A DNA stretch of 10,009 bases from Euperipatoides rowelli. Lineage: Eukaryota > Onychophora > Udeonychophora > Euonychophora > Peripatopsidae. Every line of letters begins with the position of its first letter. Positions within the stretch are counted from its first letter, which is position 1. The DNA lies in NCBI GenBank assembly GCA_003024985.2, contig PXIH01S0019682.1. One strand, given 5' to 3'. The translations under genes were made by a program, and so were the position numbers. The notes beneath the pieces were generated by a model that was not told the origin of the DNA, did no database searches, and saw only the letters and a list, made by a program, of their open reading frames with translations. This document shows, in pieces, positions 1-9,063 of the stretch.

Positions 1-871
1 AGTTGTGACTATGGAATGACAGATAATTGCAATTTATTTATTGTATTTGTTCTTTATTTTAAAAATAAAACCCTAATAATAATAATAAATATTTAATAAT
101 ATCGATTTTGATTTGTCCTTAAATTTTCTGAACTATAGTGTTATAGTTTTATGCATCTAGGTTAGGCTAATTGGATTTTGTGTTAAAAACATTTGAAAAT
201 AATATTTTAATCACAAGTTTATAAAAAAAAAGCATAGCATGTTAAATTATTCATCATACCTATAATCATTTAAGGTCACCATATCATTTCTTTTATTGTA
301 AGGGCGAACTAAAAAATTAAAAACATCTTTAAATGACTCATATTAAAAAGGAGCCAAAATTATGAGAAGAATCTAGTCAATACAGCTTGCATCCAGACTA
401 TATGTCAAGGCTGAATCAGTTAACATTATGTACAGTTTGTACTTAGGCCTATATATTTTTATAGCTTTGAAAATAGTCTACATATATCCACTTTTACTAA
501 GTTATGATATTTTTAAGGTTGGCCCATTTTGTAACTAAATCACAAAAAATGATTAGGATATAAAAGGGAATTGCTAATCCAATTAAAATTGGTTATCAGT
601 ACAGTAACTAATCAAATTTGAAAAAGCAATTTATTTTCTGTACCCAGTTTTGATTTCTCAATTTTTCCTTTTAAAGATTAATAATTTTAAAGCTTTCATT
701 ATAGAATAGTTTCTTAAAACAATTTCAATTACATTTTATAGGCCTATCAGTTTTTTAAAAATTTATTTGCTCATAAATAGTACAGTAGGCTATTTGTAGC
801 CTTAACTAGTTTAGCTATTGGTTATTTTTTTATCATTACTAATCACTTGTATCATATTTGTTTCATTTTAG
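1..871. other. Non-coding sequence upstream of the CCDC102 exon (intron or 5' flank)
   Basis: No supportable gene was seen on either strand. The stretch is very AT-rich with many in-frame stops and an (AAT)n-like run near 73-90. It ends in a good 3' splice site: a T-rich tract over about 855-869, then AG at 870-871, so it is probably an intron, with an upstream exon outside the window. It carries two copies of the palindrome TAGGCCTA (444-451 and 739-746) and a small dyad, CCAATT-AA-AATTGG, near 578-591. No TATA box or promoter can be argued from the sequence alone. Confidence 0.6.
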
Positions 872-1743
<872 letters not shown>

Positions 1744-1749
1744 GTAAGT
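1744..1749 (+). other. 5' splice donor GTAAGT
   Basis: The CCDC102 reading frame hits a stop (TAA at 1745-1747) immediately inside this site, and the following sequence is AT-rich and non-coding. GTAAGT is the canonical metazoan donor. Splicing here leaves the next codon interrupted after two bases (CT). The following intron, or the rest of the gene, is not resolved in this window; no downstream acceptor and exon with CCDC102-like residues was recognised. Confidence 0.85.
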
Positions 1750-1929
1750 ATAATTAAGCTTAGCATGCATTTTTTAAGAAAAAAATATTAGTCATTATTT
1801 ATTTATTAATCAATAAACAACACAAAAACATTTAAGCTCTTCATTAAGTGGACAAAATGAATTAGTGTTAAAATGTTTTGCTCAAATTTCAAATTAATAG
1901 CAACAACTAGCCCAATATTTAACCAAATA

Positions 1930-2066
1930 CAGGGTTGTCAAAAAACTTTTTTTTTTTTTTTTTAAATAAAAACAGTTTTTTTGGTTTAAACCAGTTTTTT
2001 TGGTTTTAAAAAAAAAATTTTTTTTTCTCTTTTAAAAAAAAAAAAAAATTTGTTTGGTCAACCCTG
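1930..2066. mobile_element. 137-bp hAT-like MITE
   Basis: The ends are terminal inverted repeats: CAGGGTTGTCAAA on the left and its near complement TTTGGTCAACCCTG on the right, with 8 identical terminal bases. The flanks are AACCAAAT (1921-1928) and AACCAAAA (2067-2074), an imperfect 8-bp direct repeat, although strict use of CAGGG as the end leaves a one-base offset on the left. CAGGG-type ends with 8-bp target duplications are characteristic of hAT transposons. The interior is almost only T and A tracts around two copies of a GGTTTaaACC-like word and has no coding capacity, so it is a non-autonomous element. The A/T runs may carry assembly error. Confidence 0.72.
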
Positions 2067-2456
2067 AACCAAAATATTGTTTATTTCTTACTTTCATGTT
2101 TAAATTCCTTTTCAAAATGAATTGAGTCATCAAATACAGGTGTTTACACGGATTTGATTTACACATTTTTGGAATAACACAAGAATTACTACCACTACTC
2201 AAATCACACAGTCAATTATTTGAAATAACATGGTTTGCCAAAAAATATATATATAATAATTTAGAATAAAAGTAAGACAATGAAAACTTGTCAAAATAAA
2301 AATCAATTAACTTCCATACTTTTGTTAATGTTATAATAGTCTGAGTGAAATTAATTCCTTTAGTTATTTCAAATTGATTCATATTCCCTATTAAAATGTT
2401 TTTCCGAATTTGAATACATATTATGCCTATTAACCTAAATTCAAATCCATCCCAAT
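2067..2456. other. Non-coding intronic stretch
   Basis: I see no gene or clear repeat. There is a small palindrome, GTGTTTACAC, near 2140. The long minus-strand open frame over 2212-2613 has no recognisable domain and crosses into a transposon hairpin, so I treat it as chance. Confidence 0.6.
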
Positions 2457-2512
2457 CAGGGGTGGAGTTAGCATCCAAAATATTTGGGTGCAAAAAGTAA
2501 CTTGGGAAAGGC

Positions 2513-2553
2513 GGGGTGGGGGGAGATAGCGGGCAAGCCCCTCCCCCCACCCC
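2513..2553. repeat. Perfect 13-bp G/C hairpin inside the 460-bp element
   Basis: GGGGTGGGGGGAG (2513-2525) is the exact reverse complement of CTCCCCCCACCCC (2541-2553), with a 15-base loop. The loop itself contains GGGC-AA-GCCC (2531-2540). The G runs also give G-quadruplex potential. This is the strongest fold-back in the window in a region otherwise dominated by A and T. Confidence 0.9.
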
Positions 2554-2840
2554 CCCCAAACCCGGGGAATAAAAGGTTTTATGATTTTGGTGCACTGTTA
2601 TTGTAAAATTCATATTGGAAGGACTAGGCTATTATTATTTGTTATTTTGAAGATGATTTTACTTCTACTTTTCTTTAAAAAAATGCACATCAGTATGTGG
2701 CTTGGAGGTGTAAATGGAAGAAGGCCAATTAAATTGTAAATAAATTTGTAATGGAAATAGCAATTAATACAATAGCTTTACATATAATTAAATTTTTTTA
2801 TATTTGAAAAAGTAAAAACAGTATTTTTGTATGAAAAACA

Positions 2841-2890
2841 TGTGGGTGCATAGACCCACACATACTTATTTGTGGGTGCAGATGCNCCCA
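2841..2890. repeat. Paired TGTGGGTGCA hairpins at the right end of the 460-bp element
   Basis: TGTGGGTGCA occurs at 2841-2850 and 2871-2880. The first forms TGTGGGT-gcatag-ACCCACA (2841-2860). The second forms TGGGTGCA-ga-TGCNCCCA (2873-2890). The ambiguous base at 2886 lies in the second stem, where A would complete the pairing. They mirror the GGGTGCA near the element's left end. Confidence 0.8.
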
Positions 2891-2916
2891 CGCTTCCTCC
2901 ACACATGATCCCACTG

Positions 2917-4086
2917 CTAATACATCTATAGGTACAATTTTTAGTAAATTAACCTACCAAGAGGTTAATAATAGCAAGTATAATAAAAGAAATGCTGTTT
3001 TTGTTTTCATCACTTTCCCTGACCCTTAGCATTTTCATTATTTCCTATAATAAAAAATTATGTTTGATTTGCACATTGATTTCCAAGAACACAACCCCAC
3101 TGTAAATCAATAACTAGCTGATGGCCTGTTGAGTTTTAAAGGGTTCTACAAAGCACATTTCCTATGAAAATGCTTTTGTGTTCTCTATTTGATTTTCATA
3201 TAAAATTTTGAAACTATACCTACAGTATATATCATCTGCAAATTTAAATAGTAATTATACCTCAAATTTTAATAAATTATTTTAAAATTTCCAAATCAAT
3301 AATCATGATTGCAATTAGTCTAAATAAATTAAATGGTACTGGAATTTAGATTACAAAAAAAAAAAAAAAAAAAAGTAAAATGAAAGAGCCAGTTCTTCTT
3401 GTTGATTGCCTCAGGATATAATTACTGTACCTGGTATAAACCTTAGATCATTAATAATAAACCATTGCAGAACAAATTATTATTTAAAGAAAAAAAAGAA
3501 AATGGGGAAAAATTACAATTTATTATACAAGAAAATCCTGTTTATTTAAAATATTTGTATTGAAATGTAGATCATTTAACCCTGTTGTCATAAAGTAATA
3601 TGTTACATTTAAAAATTTTAACAGATGAATGAATATTTAATTATTGTACATTAGGTAGTTAAAAATTCATTAAACCATCTAACTTGCTACTATGATAGTC
3701 TATGCTTAAACAACACATACTGTATTTCACACTTTATTCATCCTAGCCTCCCAAATTTAAGGCTTTTTGACTGTCGAAGTCTGCTTATGTCCATTGGATA
3801 AATGTTTTGCTGGTTGAAGTTTGAGAGGATTATATCTCATTCTGCCATATATTTTCAATTAGGCTAATGATATTTTAAACACTCCACAACCACATAAATA
3901 ATATTATAGAGCATTTATGCTAATATTTTTTTTTAAGTATGCCACAGTTCGATTACAAAAAGGTCCGTGTAGTTGAGTGGATGCAAGTTTAAAACCTATT
4001 GTTAAAAATTTCGAAGCAAACTTTAGTTTGATTCTAAATTTCTAAGTTTAGTTATGAATCTGAAATAGGCCAGTTTTAGCAGTTTG
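2917..4086. other. Non-coding AT-rich stretch with a 20-base poly(A) tract
   Basis: No coding exon, RNA gene or bounded transposon was recognised. A run of 20 A lies at 3355-3374; it might be a retroposon tail, but no target duplication or LINE/SINE body was seen upstream. A weak stem around 3148-3180 pairs ACAAAGCACATTTC with GAAAATGCTTTTGT imperfectly. Confidence 0.55.
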
Positions 4087-4109
4087 ACTACTTACTGTAA
4101 ATAAGTAGT
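4087..4109. repeat. Perfect 8-bp hairpin at the edge of the GC-rich block
   Basis: ACTACTTA (4087-4094) and TAAGTAGT (4102-4109) pair perfectly around CTGTAAA. It sits exactly where composition changes from AT-rich to GC-rich and may mark an element end. Confidence 0.5.
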
Positions 4110-4574
4110 GTCGTTGGCCAGGTCGGCGATCACCGAGGGATCATGGGGCCCTTTGAAATTTTTTTTTAATATAGGTAATTAACTAACAAATAGTTATTAG
4201 AAAAGCAGGGCCCTCACATTAGGGGTTGGGGGATGGGTCTGTATCCCTGGGGTCCAGGGGGAGTTCCGTGTTTGAACAAACTCCAAATGAAACTACATAA
4301 CTTTATGACCAGGGCTGATGGGATGGAGGTCCTGTAGACTTGGTAAAGGTAAACAAGGGAACCATAGTCCCGGTAAAGGAGAACAAAATGTAATAGACCT
4401 GGTAAAGGGGAACAAAACCTCCATACAATGAAAAAAAACAAAACATCAAATCTGTCGAAAGGGTAACATAACGTCAATACAACTAAAAAAAAAAGCTTAT
4501 CAAATAATTTTCTGGCTTACGGTGGGGCGAGGACCTTGACCATCCTCAGCCGAGGGCCCAAAGGGCCACCAACC
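4110..4574. repeat. GC-rich degenerate repeat block of unknown family
   Basis: Composition rises sharply here, with runs such as GGGGCCC, GGGTTGGGGGATGGG and CCCTGG-ggt-CCAGGG (4245-4259). GGCCCTTTG near the left (about 4146-4154) recurs inverted as CAAAGGGCC near the right (about 4559-4567). CCGAGGG also occurs near both ends. This suggests a decayed transposon with GC-rich ends. No reading frame has family signatures; the minus-strand frame 4214-4477 translates the internal minisatellite and is not taken as a gene. Confidence 0.4.
4341..4415. repeat. Degenerate minisatellite, period 29-30 bp
   Basis: The core yGGTAAAGG-n-(A)ACAA occurs at 4341, 4371 and 4400, followed each time by a GGAACCATAG/ATGTAATAGAC-like spacer. 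A weaker relative, GAAAGGGTAACA, lies near 4456. Three clear units are visible. Confidence 0.65.
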
Positions 4575-4867
4575 CAGGAGTAGGTATATATTCTTCGCGT
4601 TAAACTGAAAATCTTCCCGAGCTGTAGAAGATTTTTCCTGAGTACCGAGAGTGGCAGCATTCTCTCTTTTTTTTTAAACAATAATAAAGGAAGAATAATT
4701 TAGTAATTAGTAAATTATATTAAGAAATATGTCTACCTATTTAAATAATGCTTATGTTTGATCAAGTAGTCAATATTTTTTTAATCAGATGCCTCAATTT
4801 CTTCCCGAAGGCAAAATTCTTCTCCCCGAGCTGTTTGTTCACACTTTGGTAAGAATATACACCCCTG
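4575..4867. mobile_element. Probable 293-bp inverted-repeat MITE
   Basis: The left end reads CAGGAGTAGGTATATATTCTT. The right end, on the minus strand, reads CAGGGGTGTATATTCTTACC, so CAGGrGT..TATATTCTT is shared. Inside, CCCGAGCTGT occurs near both ends as a direct repeat (about 4617 and 4825), and AATCTTC/GAAGATT forms a stem near 4611-4634. Flanks CACCAACC and CAGTGACC agree at 5 of 8 positions, so any 8-bp target duplication is decayed. CAGGG-type ends favour hAT. No coding capacity was seen. Confidence 0.45.
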
Positions 4868-4886
4868 CAGTGACCAATGACACTGT

Positions 4887-4925
4887 AAATAAGATTAAAT
4901 AAAGTTAAGTTACCTAATCTTATTT
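4887..4925. repeat. Perfect 11-bp inverted repeat
   Basis: AAATAAGATTA (4887-4897) and TAATCTTATTT (4915-4925) pair perfectly around a 17-base loop. It lies just outside the preceding MITE and is not explained by it. The low complexity (A/T-rich) lowers its significance. Confidence 0.6.
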
Positions 4926-5584
4926 GATTTTTAAAACTTCAATTAGGCAATTCAATTAGACTTGACTAGCGGTGAATTATAGATGTCACATTTTACAGAC
5001 TATTTTAGGTCTAGAAGAAGCTATATGCCTATACACTGTAATTCTTAATATTTTTTTAAAATCAAAATATTTAATTTTTGTTCACTCAATATTATTATAG
5101 GCTAGCAATAATGTGTAACAAAATTTTAAGCCTACATGCATTTATAATGCATATCTAATCACATTCTTTAGGGTTAAGCTATTATCCAAATTGTAACTTT
5201 GTTTCTTTAATTAATAAATATACCTGTATACCTGAAATATATTCCTTAACTATCTAGATATCTGAACATTTTAAATAATCAGTGATACAGATATATTTGA
5301 ACAACATACTTAAGATAAATTTGTGCACTTTATCTGTCTTGATTATACTGTACAAGGAAACGTTTTTTTTTATATTTTTTATTTTTTTGTAGGAATATAT
5401 TGATAGCTTACTCTTACAAGTACATGTTCTTAGATAAAATGAAAACAATTTTTGTGTAAATATTTTTATTTCAAATCATATTAAGCATTAAACTATTATA
5501 TTGCATGGATTAAAAACATTACACTGATTGGTAGTTGGTTCAATAGTCCAAATTAAAAAAATATAGCCACCTTTTCAGTATACA
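4926..5584. other. Non-coding AT-rich stretch
   Basis: No gene, RNA or element was recognised. The small minus-strand open frame at 5254-5448 is lysine- and tyrosine-rich as expected from A/T-rich DNA, with no domain. Confidence 0.6.
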
Positions 5585-5593
5585 GAAATTATT

Positions 5594-5890
5594 TTAGCGT
5601 CTGGGTATCAAACTCACCATTGTGCATTCCTCACAAATGGCGTATGGGCTCAGATTCCTTTTTTTATTATTATTTAGAGTCCTAACCTTACCCTGAACCT
5701 TAACTCCAACTACGTGTGAAATTCACTATGCCCCAATCCTATGATATCAAGAGGTGCAATTACTTTTTTTTTTCATCAATTTTGATATGACATAATTTCC
5801 GTCGGCCCAATAGTTAGCCAATCAACGGCCGTTTCCGGCGAGTTTTTGGAGGAATGCGCAATATTGTAAATTTGATACCCAGACACTAGT
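5594..5890. mobile_element. 297-bp MITE with 9-bp target duplication
   Basis: The left TIR contains TAGCGTCTGGGTATCAAA (5596-5613). The right end on the minus strand gives TAGTGTCTGGGTATCAAA (5871-5888), 17 of 18 identical. Similarity resumes inside as ATTGTGCATTCCTC versus ATTGCGCATTCCTC, so arms are roughly 40 bases. GAAATTATT flanks both sides exactly (5585-5593 and 5891-5899). A 9-bp duplication suggests a Mutator-like element; an 8-bp reading (AAATTATT) would allow hAT or P. The minus-strand right end also reads CACTAGTG, but CACTA elements make 2-3-bp duplications. There is no coding capacity. The right interior is locally GC-rich with GCCAATCA (CCAAT-box-like). Confidence 0.82.
5680..5711. 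repeat. Degenerate telomere-like hexamer array inside the 297-bp MITE
   Basis: CCTAACC-TTACCC-TGAACC-TTAACT-CCAACT keeps a six-base period close to the animal telomere unit CCCTAA. It is about five units long, internal to the element, and far too short and diverged to be an active telomere. Confidence 0.5.
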
Positions 5891-5899
5891 GAAATTATT

Positions 5900-6945
5900 A
5901 ACCTGTAAGGGTGTAGAGTTGTACGCATTTTTGATTAAATTTTGAATTAGCATTTACCCAGCTTTACAAATTATTGTATAATTTGGCAAAGTTTTAAAAA
6001 TTCTCATTTAGGCCTACTTTATGAAGTTGTATAGGCTATATAACTAGTTTCTAAAAAAAAATTATATTCATTTTCGTATAATACTACTGTATGAAATTAC
6101 AGTACAGTATTATAATGTATTTATACAGAGTGGTTTGAAGGTTAGGACTGTGAAAATACATTATTTAGTCTAGATGATGTCACACAGGATGAAAAGCAAA
6201 TTATTCCAAATAAACATTTATAAAATTTTATTATTAATAAACATTTAGAAGATAGTCTTGAAAATCTTATCCATAATGTCTTTCTTTTTTTAAGAAGATG
6301 GTCAGTTAATATAAGTAGGCCCTATCATCAACCGCAGAATCCGCCTTTTTAAAAATTTTGCGAAGATTTCTCGTTTAAGATTTTTTTTTTTTTAGCTTTG
6401 ATGGTCATTGTCTAACTCTCAAGCATCCTGATTCTAATGTATGCGTTTTTCCTCACCATTGTCTTTACAAATGATGTCTTCCTTAAAGTTTCCTATGCAG
6501 TTATGAGCTTGGACGCTTAAATTATCATGAAACATAAGCCAGTTCGGATGCCTGCATCATCGTACCTCCTACCAAATGTCCTCAACAAACCTGATCCTTT
6601 TAAAACTGCTACAATCTTTTTATAACACCCAGGGCCCACAATAAATGCAAGTTGCCATGTTTGCCTTGATAAAGATGATAGGTAGGCTATATTCAGTATG
6701 AGCTCTGAATTTCTTTCATTGTCAGTTTTTGAAAATGGCACACTGTCTTATTCAGATCAAAACCTGAAATTGTCGTAGTAAAAGTACTTCGGGCCTGAAA
6801 TAGGATGGTAGTAGTGCATAAATATGGGTGGCAATTCATTGACGGGATTTAACTTAGGCTACATTATTTATAGAAATTATTGGTGAAATGAGGCCTTTAT
6901 TTTTAAATATTCTTTTTTTTCTCAGCTACTGTATATTGACAAACC
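5900..6945. other. Non-coding stretch with a weak open minus-strand frame
   Basis: No recognised gene. A bulged hairpin lies at 6080-6111: AATACTACTGTA pairs with TACAGTACAGTATT apart from a two-base bulge. A 12-bp direct repeat AATAAACATTTA occurs near 6209 and 6236. About 6400-6740 is less AT-biased, and the minus frame 6517-6741 (74 codons) is open, but its translation has no motif I recognise; it could be a decayed transposon fragment or chance. Confidence 0.45.
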
Positions 6946-7255
6946 AATTGGAAATAGCATTTTAGAATAATAAAGTTCTACAATTATTTGAAAAACTCCA
7001 TATTTTATTCCCATTTCCAAAATTAAAAAAATTAAAATTTAATGCCAGTAAGATTTGAACTCAACGCTTTAGTTATATTTCTTAGTTTCATCATAAATAC
7101 AGTATATATAATTGGAAATAGCAAAATCCCATGTAGCCTATAACAATAATTACAATTAGTTTGAAAACTATAATTTTTTTTTTTCATACAGTTTTAAAAT
7201 TAAATGTGGTAACTAAGATTTGAAGCATCCATTTTAATTTATTTTTTTCATCTTT
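6946..7255. repeat. Old tandem duplication, period about 164 bp
   Basis: Two copies begin with the identical 14-mer AATTGGAAATAGCA at 6946-6959 and 7110-7123. Further matches occur in the same order: ACAATTA-TTTGAAAAACT versus ACAATTAGTTTGAAAACT, then an ATTAAA..AATG word, then TAAGATTTGAA, then a T-rich tract ending TTTCATC. Collinearity over the whole unit supports a diverged direct duplication rather than scattered A/T similarity. Function unknown. Confidence 0.6.
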
Positions 7256-7271
7256 ATATTCATTTTTGTAG

Positions 7272-7815
7272 GTATAGTATCGATTCACAAATAGATTGCA
7301 AATAACAGGTTATAATAATGAAATGGATTGAGAACTATTTATGTAATAGACATTATCATTGTTGAAACAAACCAAATAAGATCCACACCACATATTATAA
7401 ACAGAGCACTGCCTCAAGTAGTGTGCTAGCAGCCAATTATTCAACCTATATATAAAGGAATTCGCTGAAGAATATAAAGAAGACATCCTCATGTATGCAG
7501 ACGGCATGCAAACAATAAAAGGAATAAAAAATCAATATGATAGCTAGCTCTCCAAAAAAAATCATCAAATCTATTGTAATTATACATGTTCTAAATAAGT
7601 TACAAATAAATTTTAAATATACAGAAAACAATGGTAATACATTATGGGGGGGGGGAATTATATTATTATATAAATGAAGACAAGATAATAGATCATATCA
7701 AAGATTTGGGTATCACATGAAAACAGCCTAAAATTTAATAAACATAATACCAGTAATATAGATACTAAAATTAAATTTTTTTTTGGATTTGTAAGAAATA
7801 ATCTAAATTACTTAA
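7272..7815 (+). pseudogene. Decayed LINE reverse transcriptase, 5' part (split by insertion)
   Basis: Reading the plus strand across several frameshifts gives the reverse transcriptase motifs of a non-LTR retrotransposon in order. They are LQITGY (about 7289-7310), MKWIENYLCNR (about 7318-7350), a broken (G)LPQ-SVLA block, and LFNLYIKEF (about 7437-7463). Next come YADG at 7494-7505, where intact enzymes have the catalytic YADD/FADD, then IKGIKNQYDS, KDLGIT (7700-7717), and KFNKHNTSN...GFVRNNLNYL (7731-7814). At least three frameshifts, two internal stops and the D-to-G change in the catalytic box make it dead. A 10-base G run lies at 7646-7655. The motif spacing fits Jockey/CR1-like LINEs; the clade is not resolved. 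It continues after the inserted element at 8480. The minus-strand open frames here are antisense shadows. Confidence 0.78.
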
Positions 7816-8479
7816 AGGTCAAATGTAACGGATTTTTTAAATTTTTTTTAATTATTGATTTTCAAATATTTTTACTAAAAAAAAATTTCCAACAGAAAAA
7901 AAAAAAAAAAAAATTAAAAACAAAAAAGTTATTTACAATTCAATTTTTAAAATAATTGTCTTTAGCTCCTCACCCTTAAAACAACATTGTCCACTTTACA
8001 CACCAGGGGAGATATTTTGTGACATCATAGGCTATAAATGAATACAGCTTGCTATACTTAACTATAGAATATTTGCTATATTTGTCAGCATAAAGCTGGA
8101 TATCTGGTCTAAATGTTTAAATACTTGTAAAAAATCATAAGCAAATTCATCCTTTGTGCTATTATGGTCCACTTTGTTTTTTTTTTAAAAAATCAAAATG
8201 ACCTTTAATACAGATTGAAAATACCTTTATTTACATGTTAAATCATTACAAATAAAACAGCTGTAGAGGCTATTTTGTCATCAAATTAATCTCAGACCCC
8301 CAAAAAATGTGGAATCTTCAAATTGTAATCTCAAACTGAGGATGGCAATAGTCTTAATTTTATCTTTAAATAACTTTTTTTAATGCATTTTAAAAATTTT
8401 TTTCCAGTGGAATTTTTTTTAATAAGTTAGTAATTATCTTTGAAAATCAACAATAAAAAAAATCCGTTACATTTGGCCT
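7816..8479. mobile_element. 664-bp TTAA-flanked non-autonomous transposon, Kolobok/T2-like
   Basis: TTAA occurs on both sides (7812-7815 and 8480-8483) as the target duplication. The termini start AGGTCAAATGTAACGG on the left and, on the minus strand, AGGCCAAATGTAACGG on the right; about 22 of the first 23 bases match. Similarity continues with indels through TTGATTTTCAAA to a TTTCCAAC/ATTCCACT box, giving arms of roughly 75-80 bp (7816-7895 and 8404-8479). TTAA insertion with TTAAAGG ends matches the Kolobok group (Xenopus T2 MITEs show TTAAAGG). piggyBac also uses TTAA but usually has CCC-type ends. No transposase frame was seen. It interrupts a LINE relic, so it is the younger insertion. 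Confidence 0.88.
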
Positions 8480-8562
8480 TTAAATCAATGGGTATTTGAA
8501 ATATACATTGAACAATAATAAATTATGGATCAACAATATGTTACAAGAATAACAACACTATG
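8480..8562 (+). pseudogene. Decayed LINE reverse transcriptase, 3' continuation
   Basis: Directly after the right-hand TTAA, the LINE reading resumes in the frame expected from the left side (LNQWVFEIYIEQ, 8480-8515). It then passes through a small deletion into IINYGSTICYKNNN (about 8515-8556). This corresponds to the conserved (K..Y..LVRP)ILEYGSTIW block that follows the RNL segment in non-LTR reverse transcriptases. Stops and the frameshift show it is dead. Recognisable similarity ends near 8562, just before the repeat block at 8586. Confidence 0.65.
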
Positions 8563-8585
8563 GGGCCATTCACATATACCGTAAT

Positions 8586-8677
8586 ATTATAACACATTAT
8601 TTTAGATTTTTCACCTCCCCCTCTCCCATCTTACACATTATAACAAACTTAATACTCTCCCCCTCCCCTGTTATATA
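8586..8677. repeat. Direct repeat block B (C-rich units bounded by ATTATAACA)
   Basis: The block holds two pyrimidine-rich patches (CACCTCCCCCTCTCCC and CTCTCCCCCTCCCC) delimited by ATTATAACA on the left, ATTATAACAAA in the middle and GTTATATA on the right. It aligns in the same orientation with 9361-9449, about 770 bp away. The right-hand half is most alike: ATTATAACAAA, then C-rich, then GTTATATA. Confidence 0.6.
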
Positions 8678-9063
8678 GCCTAACATTCATCATTCAGGTA
8701 TGTTTAATGCACGATAAAGTATATTTCATTTATAAGCTTTACAAAATAAGTATAGGGATTACAATTTGACCTCATACAAAAAAAAAAAAAAGTAATAATA
8801 ATTTTAAAAAATTTCAATGGTATTTGCATTACTTAATTTATAAATGAAAACCCAAAAGAAAACATAAACCATATTAATCCTAAATGTTTGATTTATTATT
8901 ATTATTATTTAATGATTATTTACTATAAATAATAATATACAATCATGTAAATTAATCTCATGCAGTCCAGGGATTAGCCAACCACTCAACCTAATCATTC
9001 ACAAGTGGAAAAGGTATTCTCATTTGTGTGTTTAGCAAAGGGAACATTAGTGGTGTCCACCTA
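8678..9063. other. Non-coding stretch between the repeat blocks
   Basis: AT-rich, with a 13-base A run near 8779 and an (ATT)n tract near 8892-8909. No element ends or coding similarity were recognised. The minus-strand open frame 8991-9206 is one of several alternative frames over the possible transposase relic to its right. Confidence 0.5.

Larger units (their letters stand above)
2457..2916. mobile_element. 460-bp non-autonomous inverted-repeat transposon, hAT-like
   Basis: The left end reads CAGGGGTGGAGTTAGC. The right end, read on the minus strand, begins CAGTGGGATCATGTG, giving degenerate inverted termini of the CAGgGGcGGAt type common in invertebrate hAT-derived repeats. GGGTGCA words follow just inside both ends. 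The left part carries a strong G/C hairpin, the right part two GGGTGCA hairpins, and the middle is AT-rich with no reading frame. Flanking bases CCAAT and CTAAT agree at only 4 of 5 positions, so no convincing target duplication survives. The superfamily is inferred from terminal bases only. Confidence 0.55.

Noticed and set aside
2212-2613. 133-codon minus-strand open frame
   Set aside because: It translates the G/C hairpin and AT-rich flank of a non-autonomous transposon, has no domain or splice logic, and crosses the element's boundary.
3355-3374. Poly(A) run as the tail of a SINE or processed pseudogene
   Set aside because: No body with Pol III boxes, no coding similarity and no target duplication could be found.
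3946-3985. GTTCGATTAC as a possible tRNA B-box
   Set aside because: No A-box, acceptor stem or cloverleaf could be drawn around it.
4214-4477. 87-codon minus-strand open frame
   Set aside because: Its repeated hydrophobic and aromatic stretches are the translation of a 29-30-bp minisatellite; no family resemblance.
6517-6741. 74-codon minus-strand open frame
   Set aside because: No recognised motif, and no splice sites or neighbouring exons that support it. Kept only as a note on the surrounding non-coding stretch.
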